Source: Diphasiastrum complanatum (taxonomy: Eukaryota > Streptophyta > Lycopodiopsida > Lycopodiales > Lycopodiaceae). From it: a DNA stretch of 64,000 nt. The notes beneath the pieces are model-generated. The model was not told the DNA's origin and made no database searches. It saw only the letters and a list, made by a program, of their open reading frames with translations. Below, piece by piece: positions 43,274-53,893 of this stretch. Position 1 is the stretch's first letter; every line of letters starts with the position of its first letter. A program made the position numbers and the translations under genes. The stretch is taken from positions 17,262,445-17,326,444 of the forward strand of contig CM055113.1 in NCBI GenBank assembly GCA_029204225.1. Reading direction: 5' to 3'.

Positions 43274-43360
43274 CATAGTTGCAGCGAATCGCGATTCGCC
43301 AGCTTCGCGATTCGGGAATCGCGATTCTGCGAATCACGATTCGCTGCAGCGAATCGTGGA
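43274..43360. repeat. hAT left terminal and subterminal repeats
   Basis: The 13-bp inverted repeat is followed by about six GCGATTCG / CGAATCGC motifs in both orientations. Confidence 0.9.
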
Positions 43361-45860
43361 CATCGTAAAAAAAAAAAAACCAGAAACCCGAATTTCGGCC
43401 TCCTCGCGCACAGAACCGCGCCAGCAGTGGAGGAGGCAAATCTTTTTTCTGAGAGCTGTGGGCGTCCAATCTTCGCAAGTGAATACTTGGCAAGCATCTA
43501 CTCGACGATACGGAGTTGGTGTGCACGGTGCCGGGTGGGTCTGAGCTTCGTGGAGAGCGAAACGACCAATTTTCGATATTTGGTAAGTGTAGGCTTGATT
43601 TTTTGCAATTGTTGACATTGAGCTGTAGGCAACCAAATCGAGCGTAGTTTGGCTCTAGACCACCTTTCTTCACGCCCATAGTGATTCCTACAGCATCAGT
43701 TTCAGCCGTTACGAAACGCCTAGCGAGATTTGAACACCACATTCCAAATGCTTGTGTATTTTGGCCATTTTCACAGAATGGCTTGTTGGAAACTTAGTGA
43801 GGTGATGTCTGAGCCTAGAATGCATTTCCACATGCTTGCACAGAATCCTATGACCTCCGTTCCACCCGTCCAAGTCCGTATCACAAATTTCAATTTTCAT
43901 GCCCTGATTCCATACTTTTTAGGGTTTAGGCGTGGACCATTGTGCAAACATCTGCTAGGGGCGCGGTTTAGGCCCACACTCCACTCCTTTATGCCTGCAC
44001 GGACTCCGACGGTAAAGTCAGTCGCCTGTTATCCCTCATACAGAAATTATTCTATCCCACGCCCTAATCTCATGTTCTTCTTTGGTATAATGTGTGAACT
44101 GGAATCGTTCTGATGTATGCTCTGGTATTTTGAGCTCTATTTGAGCTCGGTAATGTTGTTCAATGCAATGTATTTTTTTTCTACTGAACGTTTGCCTGAT
44201 TATTTGTTGTTTGCAGGTTTAGGGTCGTGTTGATATGATGCCAGTGCGGGACCGAGGCCTTTGGGCCGAGGTTGAGCTTACCGACGGGGATGTGGGCACA
44301 CACCAGGGCTCAGGCACCCGCAGATGGAGATGCTTGCATTGCGGTGGTCACTTCACGGGATCACTCACCAGGGTTAGGGCTCACTTGCTGCGGGTCAGAG
44401 GGCCAGATGGGCGGACATTGGGCATATCTGATTGCCCCAGGATTTCTGATGAGGATCTGCAGAGGTTGTCTACGATGTACGGACCCGGTATTGTATCACA
44501 GGGTTCTAGACAGGGACAGGCAGCAGGAGCAGCTACAGGCAGGCATGCAGGAGGGCTCACAGGCAGACAGGCAGGGCCTACCATGGATATTGGGCCCAGT
44601 ACATCACGGGCAGGGCATGGTATAGCTGCAGGGCGTAGTACATCATGGGTTGGGCATGGTACAGGTGCAGGGCCCAGTACATCACGAGCAGAGCATGGTA
44701 CAGCTGCAGTACAACACGGGCAGAGCATGGTTCAGGTGCAAGGCCTAGTACAGCACCTTCAGTTCCATCCGCAGCAGCAGTAGGACCATCAGATGAGCAT
44801 GTTGGTTCAGCAGCAGCGGGTGCTTCTCGACCCTCCTCCTCGGCAGCAGATGCACCACTTGCTTCAAAAGATGTTGCCAGAGAGAGTGACACACCCACGG
44901 ATCAGCCATCCGTTGGGCATGCTAGACCACGAGCACCATATACACAACAGAGAGGGGTTAGGCCCAGGCAGCAGACCCTTGATCGATGCGGCTGGCAGAG
45001 AGAGCAGCAGGCCCATTGCACTCGACTGTGTGGCCAGTTCTTTTACGAGTGCGGCATTGCCTTTGCTGTTGCTGACACTTGGATGTTCAGGGAGTTCTGT
45101 GCACAGATGGCGGCCGTGGATGCTACATGGACACCTCCCAGGCGAGAGGCACTACGAGGGAGGTTGCTTCGTCAGGAGGAGGAGACCATCACGCGGGAGT
45201 TGAGTTCCATTCGCTCAGCTTGGCAGCAGTAAGTAACTTGTCTCTGTAATCTCTTTGCATGTGTTTAGGATTCACTGGTGCCGCAATTTTTGCATGTAGC
45301 TAATGGGTGTTTTGCGGCAGGTATGGATGCACGATATTGAGTGATGGATGGACCGACATTCGTCGGCGATCCGTCATCAATGTCTTGGTTTCTTGCCCGC
45401 TTGGCACAGTATTCCTACGTGGCGTGGATGCCACTCGAGGTGGTGACGCCATCACAGCCGATTTCATATGGGAGGTCATTAGAGATGTTATTGCTGACAT
45501 CGGAGTTGAGCACGTGGTTCAGGTTGTCACCGACAACGCCTCGAACTGCAAGCAGATGGGCGAGATTATGATGAAGGAGCACCCCAGCATTGTGTGGACA
45601 CCCTGTGCTGCACATTGCATAGACTTGCTCATCCTGTGTGCGCTTCCATGGATCAGAGAGGTATAGTTTGTTCTATTTGCTATGCTTTCTTCCTTCGATG
45701 CTGCTAACCACATCTCAACTACTGTCTAAACTTTTTTACTGGGTGTTTGTGTTACAGATCACTTCTACGGCCATGCGCCTGGTCACTTTTGTCACCAGGA
45801 AGAGGCGTGTGTTGGCCCTGTTCCGCACTTTCTCCACCCTAAACCTGAAGAAGCCCGCAC

Positions 45861-45865
45861 CCACG
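45861..45865. repeat. Target site duplication of copia 2, left copy (CCACG)
   Basis: CCACG ends the interrupted hAT exon and recurs at 51358-51362. Confidence 0.96.
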
Positions 45866-46519
45866 TGTGAGAGATTTCAACTAGTTTAGTCTAGTTTAGT
45901 CACATTTTGGTAAATTGTTAATAAGAGGCCAAAACTCATTTTAGACTTAGAGATAAACTTTTTGAAGTTATATTAGTTTAAACTACATTCAATAAACACT
46001 TTTGGAAAGTGTGGGAAAGTTGGTAGTCGAGTTTGAGAGAGATTCAAATTTGAACTTTGGGTACATTGAATCTAGACCCAAAAATAGTAGGGTTTACATT
46101 TTGGAGGGAAAGCCAAGTGGCCAAATAGGGTTTGGAAACTCTATAAAAGGATGTAACTATTGGAGAGACACATCTTCTCTCTTCTCTCTCTCATTTCATC
46201 ATTATACATGGTTCTCTTTGGGTTCTACTACTCATTGGTGCACTATCTTGGTGTTATCTTGCAATCTTGTGTGTAGAATGATCATTTATTGCTATTTTCG
46301 GTTCCACACGTGTGAAATACAGTAGGGTATTGTAATTGTACGAACAGCAAACATATTTTATGTTTTGGTTCATGTTTGATCAATATCTCTTAGAGTTTGC
46401 ATCTCATTTTGTATGTAGATGCTGATTTTTCTACATTGGCAGGATTGTTGGTTTGCTCCTTATTGTAACCAAAGATTTGGGACTTGGATTGGATCTTGAA
46501 TGATCTGAAATCCTTCACA
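45866..46519 (+). repeat. 5' LTR of copia 2
   Basis: Starts TGTGAGAGATTTCAAC and ends CCTTCACA. CTCTATAAAAGG at about 46138 is a good TATA box, so transcription should begin about 30 bp later. The 107-aa ORF inside it recurs in the other LTR and is not a gene. Confidence 0.96.
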
Positions 46520-47120
46520 TGGTATCAGAGCTCTTGTGTTTCAGGTTATGAAAGGATCAGCCATCTTTAGCAAGAAGTTTGAGGAGTTACCAATGCTAGA
46601 GCATGCTAGATTGATCTCTACTCAAAAATCAGCATTTTTGCATGTGTAGAATTGATCTTTTGTAGGTCAAAACTCAATATAGGGTTATATACTTGATCAA
46701 TTCCGATTTAACACTTGGCTTACTGGAATTAGATGTTTTTTGGTGCATTAGGAAGGTCTCATTGGAGTCTACAAGAAGATATACCAAGTTTCTAGAAATT
46801 GCATGTAGAATTTGAGATATTCAATTTTTTGTGATTTTGTCAAAACCCTAATTTTGATTGGATCTCTAGTTTGTGAGGTTACTGAACTTTATTTGAGTGT
46901 GTTTCAATCTTAGGAAGTGGCAAGAATCATTAGATTGAGGATAGATCATAGGTTGATCAAGATTTCACTATTCTATGTGTTGATTTTCTAGTTAGAAGTG
47001 CTAGAAGAGATTTGAGAGGTTCCATATCTTTGTGATTTCTTCTTGAGTTCATTTTTTGACATTCAAGAGAGTGCTTTGTGCATTGGAACAGGTTGAAAGA
47101 GAAGATCAGGTCACTTCAAC

Positions 47121-50100
47121 ATGGCTACAAGTGGTGGATTTATGTTGGAGAGCAATGATAGGCTTACCTCAATCAACTATTCTACTTGGAAGGTGAGGAT
47201 GGAGTCCTTATTGGAGATGAATGAGTTGATGGAGATTGTTGCAGGTGTGGAGGAGAGACCTCAAGCACCTCAAGATCAAGTGAGGTATGACAAGAGAGCA
47301 AAGAAAGCTCTACACATGATTAAGATGAATGTTACCAATGAACTTCTCAAGGAAGTTGGTAAGTGCACATCATCTTTGGAGGCTTGGGAAATTTTGAAAA
47401 AGCTTTATGAATCCAAGTCTACATCAAGAGTGCTTACTCTTAGGAGGCAAATCTTTCAAAGTTTGCAAAAGAGGGAAGAGAGTACTCATGCTTTTGTTTT
47501 GAGGGTTAAGGCATTCAATGATGAGTTAGCATGTATTGATGAAAGCATTAAGGAGGTAGAGCTTGTTCAAGTTATACTTAATGGCTTGTTGGATGATCAT
47601 GCTAATCTTGTTCAAAGTTTTGCTATTCAAAAGACTTTGCCAAGTATTGTGGATTTGCAAGAGATCTTGGTGAATGAGGAGTATAGGCTTCAATCAAGAG
47701 GAGGTGGATCTACATCGACATCTCATTATGAAGAGGATGCTATGTTCATCAAAGGCAAGTTCAAGGGCAAAGGCAAAGGCAAGTGGTCTAAAGGGCAAGA
47801 TCAAGGTGAGACTTCTTCTTTTGGAAAAAAGAAAGATAAGTCTAAGTTGAAATGCTTTTATTGTGGAATCAAAGGGCATTTTGCAAATGAATGTTTGAAG
47901 AAGCAAAGAGATGAAGGTAGCAAGCAAATCAACTTTACTACTAATGATGAGGGTCTAGGTGGTGGTGATTCTCTTTTGATGTGTTCATCAAGTCCAATAT
48001 CAAGTGAAGGTGACAAAGATTCATGGTGGATTGATAGTGGAGCTAGCTCACACATGACTAGTCACAAGGAGTTCTTTACTTCTTTGGTCACTTATGATGG
48101 AGCCAAGAAAGCAATTCACATGGCCAATGGTGGTGAGTGTGTGATTGAAGGTATTGGTTCAATTCCTATTTGTCTCTCTACTAATAGGAAAGCAAGACTT
48201 GATGGTGTTCTTTACATTCCTTCACTTTCAAAGAATTTGCTAAGTGTTGGTCAAATGATAAAGAAAGGATACATGGTAAAGTTTGGTGGTGATGCTTGTT
48301 TCATTACAAAGGAAGAAATCTTGGTTGCTAGGGGCAATAGACAAGGTAGACTTTTAAAGCTTGATGCTTTTGTTATGGCTAACAAAAAGGATGGAATGGA
48401 AAAGGAGATTGGTCTCAACTTTCCAAAGTTATCTTTTAGCATCAATAAGATTGTTGGATCTTATGCAAAGTCTAACAAGCTTCCTTATGCTAGATCTAGG
48501 TCAAGATCTAATATGCTTCTTGGAGATGTTCATCTTTGTGCTAACTTGGCTAGTCTTGAGGATAATGATGGTGTTTCAATGGTTCTTCATGGCAAGTGCA
48601 AGCATGCAAAAGATAAGGAAAGAGCTAACTTCATCAATGGAGGTGAAGGTTCTTCCTTGGAAAAGATTGTTGTTAATGATTTCTTTGATCATATGTCAAA
48701 AGATGTTGCTAGGTGCATTCATGAAGGAGGTGGTTCTTCTACATTTTTTAGTGATGAGTCCAAGAAAGTCATTTTTGCAGCAAGTGGAGTCACATTTCCT
48801 CATAAAGAGAGTAGATCAAATGGTTCTATCAAGAGACTTGGTGAGGGAGATAGTCACAAGTCAAGAAGAAGAGAAGTATGTGAAGAGTTCAAAGTAGGAT
48901 GTACTTTGAATGATGTCATTTTGAATGATAGTGAGGAGGAATCATTATCATGTGAGTCATTACCTAAAACATTGAGTAGAAGTTCTTGTTTGAAAAAAGA
49001 GAGTACTTCAATCATTCTTATGTTGAATGTACTAATCATTTTTTTCATGGCTTCTAATGTTTTTGAGGTTTCTACTTCTTATGATGCAATCATTAAGAGG
49101 GAGTCTTATGAAGGAAAGAGCAATGAAAGATTGGTTCTTGGGAAGATCCAAGGCATGGATCTCACATCTCTTCATCAACTCAAAGGATTCTATGATTATG
49201 AATTGATCACTCATGATCAAGATGGCAAAAAGTTGGTTGGAGAAGACTACATGGAACAAATCGAGAGGCAATTTCTTCAAGGCAAGGGAGATCTCATTGG
49301 TGAGCTTATTGAGGTTTGTTATGGACTCAAGAGGGCTGGATTTATTAGGTTTGATACTCATCTTCACCTACTCTACTTCATGTTGGATGGAAAATTTGGA
49401 ATCTATCTTTTGATTTATGATGGTGACATTGGTGACATTGTTTTCACTAACCTTTGTGGGAGATCGAGATCAAGCATTGATGAGATCTTGTTGAATCTAG
49501 ATCATATGTTTGAGAGGGAGTATTTCCAGAGGTTCAGGTCTGAAGATATTCATATCTTTGATATCTTTGATGATCAAGAGAAAGGTAAGCACATGGAAGC
49601 GACTCACTTTGCTTTATTCACATGTTTTGAAGAATTTTCTTGTGTAGATGAAGCTATGCAAGTGGATATTGGTTCTCATGTTTTTCATACTAGAAAATCA
49701 AGTAATGGATCTGGAAAAAAAAGTTTGTTTAATGACTTTGATGATCAAGAGGAAGATCAAGAGGTTGGTCTTAAAGGGCTTCAACAACACAAAAGGAAAG
49801 GTGGCAATTTGGAGCTAGTCAAGAGTATCAAAGGAAGGTTATTTGGCAAAGATGTTATGGATCTATTTTTGCAGCTTATTGAAGACTCAAGTAAGGTCAA
49901 AGGAGCAGCAAGGAAGTGTTGTTCAAGTTTACTTTACTTGTTCTATCTCATGTTTGAGCTATTTCATGTGGATGTGTGCAAATTGTCAAGATATGGACAA
50001 ACTAGCTACATTGTCTTGCAATATCTTATTGTTGGAGTTGTACTAGCATTCTTGGCTGGTTTTGCTGATGGAAATGAAGTTATTGGAGGTTCATTATGTC

Positions 50101-50708
50101 ACTCATCCATGGCTAAGTTCTCAAGTGTTGAGCTACTTGGTGCCAATACTTGGGGATTGTCAATTTTTGGTGAATTCATGGTCATTTTCTTGTGTCAAGT
50201 AGATCTTGAAGATGGACTAGTGCAAATTACTTGGTTTATGGAGTCATGTGGTGCTAGATTTGCATCATGTATATACTCACCTACTCATGGATTTCCAAGG
50301 TTTGATGGTGTCTTGTGGCAAGATGGAGATGGAGGCACATTCATGGAGTTTTATGGTGAAGACATATCAAGAAAGGACAAAGTTGGAGGAGACAAGCAAG
50401 CAAATGGTCATCACTCACATTTATTGTTTGGTTGCTGTAATTTTCCAGAGAGTTCAAAGTTTGAAACATGGAGGAATCATTTCATTTACATTCTATTTGG
50501 TTCTTCATGTTCTAGTTATATCTTGATGTGTAAAATTGATGTAAGAAATAGTGAAGCATCCAATTTGGACACTATTCTCTATATCAATTATGAAAGATAC
50601 TTTAGAACCTTAGAAAGAAGATCTATACTTAGGATGGAGATCATTCTAAAGTTGGATCAAAGTTCTATTGTCAAAACTATGCCAAAACTAGTTGAAGAGG
50701 GAGTGTGA
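47121..50708 (+). CDS. Gag-protease protein with a long altered pol-derived tail (1195 aa)
   Basis: Residues 1-200 are a UBN2-type copia gag (INYSTWKVRMESLLEMNELM); a basic Gly/Lys stretch and a zinc knuckle (CFYCGIKGHFANEC) lie near 244; the protease is canonical (WWIDSGASSHMTS, near 303) up to LLKLDAF near 415. Beyond that a normal copia has integrase then RT. Here only echoes remain: LPYARSRSRS before LLGDVH, DYMEQIERQF near 715, YGLKRAG near 733, and LLIYDGD near 764 where active RTs have Y-V-D-D. No D-D-E integrase core or RNase H motif is visible. Three hydrophobic segments (about 628-648, 934-950, 966-985) could span a membrane. The stop codon TGA lies at bases 3-5 of the 3' LTR. No frameshift or stop occurs in 1195 codons. 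Function of the tail is unknown. Confidence 0.88.
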   Translation: MATSGGFMLESNDRLTSINYSTWKVRMESLLEMNELMEIVAGVEERPQAPQDQVRYDKRAKKALHMIKMNVTNELLKEVGKCTSSLEAWEILKKLYESKSTSRVLTLRRQIFQSLQKREESTHAFVLRVKAFNDELACIDESIKEVELVQVILNGLLDDHANLVQSFAIQKTLPSIVDLQEILVNEEYRLQSRGGGSTSTSHYEEDAMFIKGKFKGKGKGKWSKGQDQGETSSFGKKKDKSKLKCFYCGIKGHFANECLKKQRDEGSKQINFTTNDEGLGGGDSLLMCSSSPISSEGDKDSWWIDSGASSHMTSHKEFFTSLVTYDGAKKAIHMANGGECVIEGIGSIPICLSTNRKARLDGVLYIPSLSKNLLSVGQMIKKGYMVKFGGDACFITKEEILVARGNRQGRLLKLDAFVMANKKDGMEKEIGLNFPKLSFSINKIVGSYAKSNKLPYARSRSRSNMLLGDVHLCANLASLEDNDGVSMVLHGKCKHAKDKERANFINGGEGSSLEKIVVNDFFDHMSKDVARCIHEGGGSSTFFSDESKKVIFAASGVTFPHKESRSNGSIKRLGEGDSHKSRRREVCEEFKVGCTLNDVILNDSEEESLSCESLPKTLSRSSCLKKESTSIILMLNVLIIFFMASNVFEVSTSYDAIIKRESYEGKSNERLVLGKIQGMDLTSLHQLKGFYDYELITHDQDGKKLVGEDYMEQIERQFLQGKGDLIGELIEVCYGLKRAGFIRFDTHLHLLYFMLDGKFGIYLLIYDGDIGDIVFTNLCGRSRSSIDEILLNLDHMFEREYFQRFRSEDIHIFDIFDDQEKGKHMEATHFALFTCFEEFSCVDEAMQVDIGSHVFHTRKSSNGSGKKSLFNDFDDQEEDQEVGLKGLQQHKRKGGNLELVKSIKGRLFGKDVMDLFLQLIEDSSKVKGAARKCCSSLLYLFYLMFELFHVDVCKLSRYGQTSYIVLQYLIVGVVLAFLAGFADGNEVIGGSLCHSSMAKFSSVELLGANTWGLSIFGEFMVIFLCQVDLEDGLVQITWFMESCGARFASCIYSPTHGFPRFDGVLWQDGDGGTFMEFYGEDISRKDKVGGDKQANGHHSHLLFGCCNFPESSKFETWRNHFIYILFGSSCSSYILMCKIDVRNSEASNLDTILYINYERYFRTLERRSILRMEIILKLDQSSIVKTMPKLVEEGV

Positions 50709-51357
50709 GAGATTTCAACTAGTTTAGTCTAGTTTAGTCACATTTTGGTAAATTGTTAATAAGAGGCCAAAACTCATTTTAGACTTAGAGATAAACTTTT
50801 TGAAGTTATATTAGTTTAAACTACATTCAATAAACACTTTTGGAAAGTGTGGGAAAGTTGGTAGTCGAGTTTGAGAGAGATTCAAATTTGAACTTTGGGT
50901 ACATTGAATCTAGACCCAAAAATAGTAGGGTTTACATTTTGGAGGGAAAGCCAAGTGGCCAAATAGGGTTTGGAAACTCTATAAAAGGATGTAACTATTG
51001 GAGAGACACATCTTCTCTCTTCTCTCTCTCATTTCATCATTATACATGGTTCTCTTTGGGTTCTACTACTCATTGGTGCACTATCTTGGTGTTATCTTGC
51101 AATCTTGTGTGTAGAATGATCATTTATTGCTATTTTCGGTTCCACACGTGTGAAATACAGTAGGGTATTGTAATTGTACGAACAGCAAACATATTTTATG
51201 TTTTGGTTCATGTTTGATCAATATCTCTTAGAGTTTGCATCTCATTTTGTATGTAGATGCTGATTTTTCTACATTGGCAGGATTGTTGGTTTGCTCCTTA
51301 TTGTAACCAAAGATTTGGGACTTGGATTGGATCTTGAATGATCTGAAATCCTTCACA
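50704..51357 (+). repeat. 3' LTR of copia 2
   Basis: Appears identical to 45866-46519. Confidence 0.96.
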
Positions 51358-51362
51358 CCACG
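51358..51362. repeat. Target site duplication of copia 2, right copy (CCACG)
   Basis: The hAT reading frame resumes directly after it at 51363. Confidence 0.96.
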
Positions 51363-53261
51363 CGCTTTGCGTTTTACTTCTTGGTGCTAGAGTGATTGGT
51401 GGTGGTGAAGGACGCATTGCGGCGGATGGTTTCCAGCGTGGCCTTCCGGGACTTAACAGACCTCCCCCATGCGGCATTTTTCCAATCCACTGTGTATGGC
51501 GACGAGTTCTGGAGAGCTGCTGAGGAGATTAGTGGGATCCTACTACCCATTTACAGAGTGCTGCGTCTGGTAGACCGTGAGGGGTGCACCCTCGGTCTCA
51601 TTTACGAGTTCATGGAGCGCATCGGCGAGGGGATTCTGTTGTCAGCCTTGGACGAGCATAGGTATGACTTTTCAGTGTCACTCAAGTCAGATGCGTTTCT
51701 TTTATGCTCTGGTTTAGTGATTGTTGTAATTTGTCTGCTGCAGGAGGCGCGAGATCTCACGCATCTGGGAGGCCAGATGGGACTATTTCCACCGACCCAT
51801 CCACGCCGTAGCCCACATGTTGCACCCCTTGTGGCGCTCTACACGAGAGAGGGACGATCCAGAGCTGCACCGGGGATGGGTGGAGTACACGGAGCGCGTA
51901 TGGCCCGGACCAGGTACGTGTGAGAAATTGTTTGGTAGCAATGTTACTGCAGTATTGTACTCATTGGTAGTGTCTGAATTCGAGGGGTCTTACATGTGCC
52001 ATGTTTTTCCTTTTGCCAACAGGTCCGATGCTGGCCAACATTGCAAGCTAGCTGCTCGCATTTGAGCGCTTCCAGTTTCCTTTCGATGGAGAGCAGAGTC
52101 GGTGGAGGGAGGATCAGCTGAGGCCCGTTACATGGTGGTGCATCCACGGGCGCAACACAGGTGACCTAAGGCGATTGGCTGAGAGAGTCCTTGCACAGGA
52201 CTGTTCTGCAGGAGCTTGTGAGCGGAATTGGAGCACCTGGGCCTTGTATCACACGCAGAAGAGGAAAAGGTTGTCCATCGAGCAATGTAGGCGGTTGGTG
52301 TTTGTGAACACCAACGGCCGTATGCTGAGGCGCACACGAGGAGAGGGTCAGATGCTCGACGTGAGTCACATCATCACCCCTTTTTTCTTGGTATGCTTTG
52401 ATGAATTGATTTGCTTTCAAAATATGCAGTGAGTTGCACAATACCTGCCTGACAACAATGTATTGTTTTTGGTTGCAGGTGGACCCTGACACTTGCTTGG
52501 TGGATTCGATAGCTGCTGCTCCTCGGGCACCACCCACACAGGAGGAGATGGATGATGAGATCAATAGAAAGCTCTACAGACAGGCACAGGCTGACGCACG
52601 GGCTTTACGGCGGCAGAGGAGGACAGAGAGGCAGAGGGAGAGGGCTGAGGAGGGAGATGACGAGGTCTCGGAGGGTGGAGAGATGCTCGGGGCAGACTAT
52701 GTGGAGGGGGAGGAGTGGGTTGAGGGAGATACAGAGGAGGACGAGGAGATGTGGGCGGAGGCACAGGGGGATGACTTGGCTGACCTGCTGGTGGACCCTG
52801 ATGCAGAGACAGAGGAGGAGCCAGCCATTCCTGCACGTAGGCCTAGGGGGAGACCTAGAGGTTCTAGGAGGGGGGGGCTGAGTACTCTTTTTGTAGACAA
52901 GAGTGGAGCATCACAGGCAGTCGTCGGCCAGGCATCATCACAGTGGATAGGGCCATCCCAGGGCGTAGGGTTACAGCCACCTGACACACAGGCACGACGG
53001 AGTAGACACAGGGCTGGGGGCAGCCAGATGGGGGCCAGAGGAGGGGAGAGAGGCAGAGGCAGAGGCAGAGGCAGAGGTAGAGGCAGGGAGAGGGGGGTGG
53101 TCCAGAGCCAGGGCACGCAGCAGGGATCCAAAGCACGCAGCAGAACCAGGGCCACACCACGGCATATGGCTCCCTCCAGTTCCGATTCATCTGCGGACCC
53201 ATGGGACCTGCAGTCCACAGATTCGGATGATTTATCCTACCATGACTCTGACGAGCCTTAG

Positions 53262-53432
53262 TTATATAGTTTTCATTACGTTCATGGAACATCATTGTAC
53301 CCCTTTTTGGTGCCATGTGGCCCGATATTATATATTATGATGATCCTATTCACAGCATTGTCGTGATTCAGTATTGTTCTTTGTGGTTTCAGTTCAATAA
53401 CTTCGGTTTTATGGTTTATGATTTATGGTTGT

Positions 53433-53463
<31 letters not shown>

Positions 53464-53834
53464 GGTTGTTTTGTCAAAAATTGTTTCATTTAAGGCTAAA
53501 GTTCAGAATGATTCAGCTAGGTTTTTGTTCAGCATGGTTTTAGTTCCGTTTGTTGTCAATCGTGATCAGAGAGAGATAGAGAGAGGGAGAATCAGAGAAA
53601 GGGAGATTCCTGCTATGTTCACTGGGAATGCCCCAATGTGTTCTCTTTTTTTTTATATGGGATGAAACGTTAGCGTAAAGGGACCATCCTGCACCTGAAA
53701 CAGTCGGCAAACTACACAATCATACTCCCCTCGATCAGAGCTTTCATCTGATACCCATATTGCACAAAAAAATTTCAAAAAAAAAAAAAAATTTGATTCT
53801 ACACGATTCTGGGAAAATCCCGAATCGCGAATCG
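53262..53834 (+). other. 3' untranslated and subterminal part of the hAT element
   Basis: Contains a short (GA)n at 53434-53460 and, from about 53805, the CGAATCGCGA subterminal repeats. No coding content. Confidence 0.6.
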
Positions 53835-53845
53835 CGCTGCAACTA

Positions 53846-53847
<2 letters not shown>

Positions 53848-53891
<44 letters not shown>
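53848..53891. repeat. (AT)n tract between two hAT ends
   Basis: 44 bp of AT repeats lie directly between the CTATG end of one hAT element and the CATAG end of the next. Confidence 0.95.

Positions 53892-53893
<2 letters not shown>

Larger units (their letters stand above)
45866..51357 (+). mobile_element. Young Ty1/copia-derived element (copia 2) inserted in the hAT transposase exon
   Basis: 5492 bp with 654-bp LTRs (45866-46519 and 50704-51357) that appear identical throughout. Perfect CCACG duplications flank it. The primer-binding site TGGTATCAGAGC starts at 46520, directly after the LTR. The polypurine tract GAAGAGGGAG precedes the 3' LTR. The interior carries a 0.6-kb leader and one uninterrupted 1195-codon ORF. 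All cis signals for transposition are intact, so it moved very recently, yet it lacks a normal integrase and RT and was presumably mobilised in trans. Confidence 0.96.
44235..53261 (+). pseudogene. hAT transposase (BED finger, DUF659, hATC dimerisation), disrupted
   Basis: Exons by splice sites and homology: 44217-45227, 45321-45660, 45758-45865 resuming at 51363-51661, 51744-51913, 52023-52360, 52479-53261. Domains in order: a BED zinc finger (WRCLHCGGHFTG, about residues 32-43); a low-complexity Gly/Ser linker; DUF659 (CTILSDGWTDIRRRSVINVL, VVTDNASNCKQMG, WTPCAAHCIDLL); a mid-domain (RFAFYFLVLE, ISGILLPIYRVLRLVDRE, FHRPIHAVAHMLHPLW); the hATC dimer region (PVTWWCIHGR, ACERNWSTWALYHTQKRKRL); an acidic tail and RGRGRGRG repeats. 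Damage: a shift between two frames in 44645-44783, TGA at 51393-51395, TAG at 52049-52051, and the copia insertion at codon ACG of the third exon. It cannot make active transposase. Confidence 0.93.
43274..53847 (+). mobile_element. hAT DNA transposon with both ends, split by a copia element
   Basis: Perfect 13-bp terminal inverted repeats: CATAGTTGCAGCG at 43274-43286 and its reverse complement at 53835-53847. Palindromic subterminal repeats (CGAATCGCGATTCG and variants) are clustered inside both ends, as expected for transposase binding. Subtracting copia 2 and its duplication (5497 bp) leaves about 5.08 kb with one multi-exon transposase gene on the plus strand. It sits in an AT microsatellite. 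Confidence 0.92.

Noticed and set aside
46002-46325. 107-aa ORF identical to one at 50840-51163
   Set aside because: Same reason: it is LTR sequence of copia 2.
49005-50080. Envelope-like protein in copia 2 because of hydrophobic segments
   Set aside because: The segments lie within one frame derived from pol, with no signal peptide, cleavage site or separate ORF. Kept only as a remark.
52697-53316. Long Leu/Pro-rich minus-strand ORFs
   Set aside because: Antisense of the Gly/Arg-rich transposase C-terminus.
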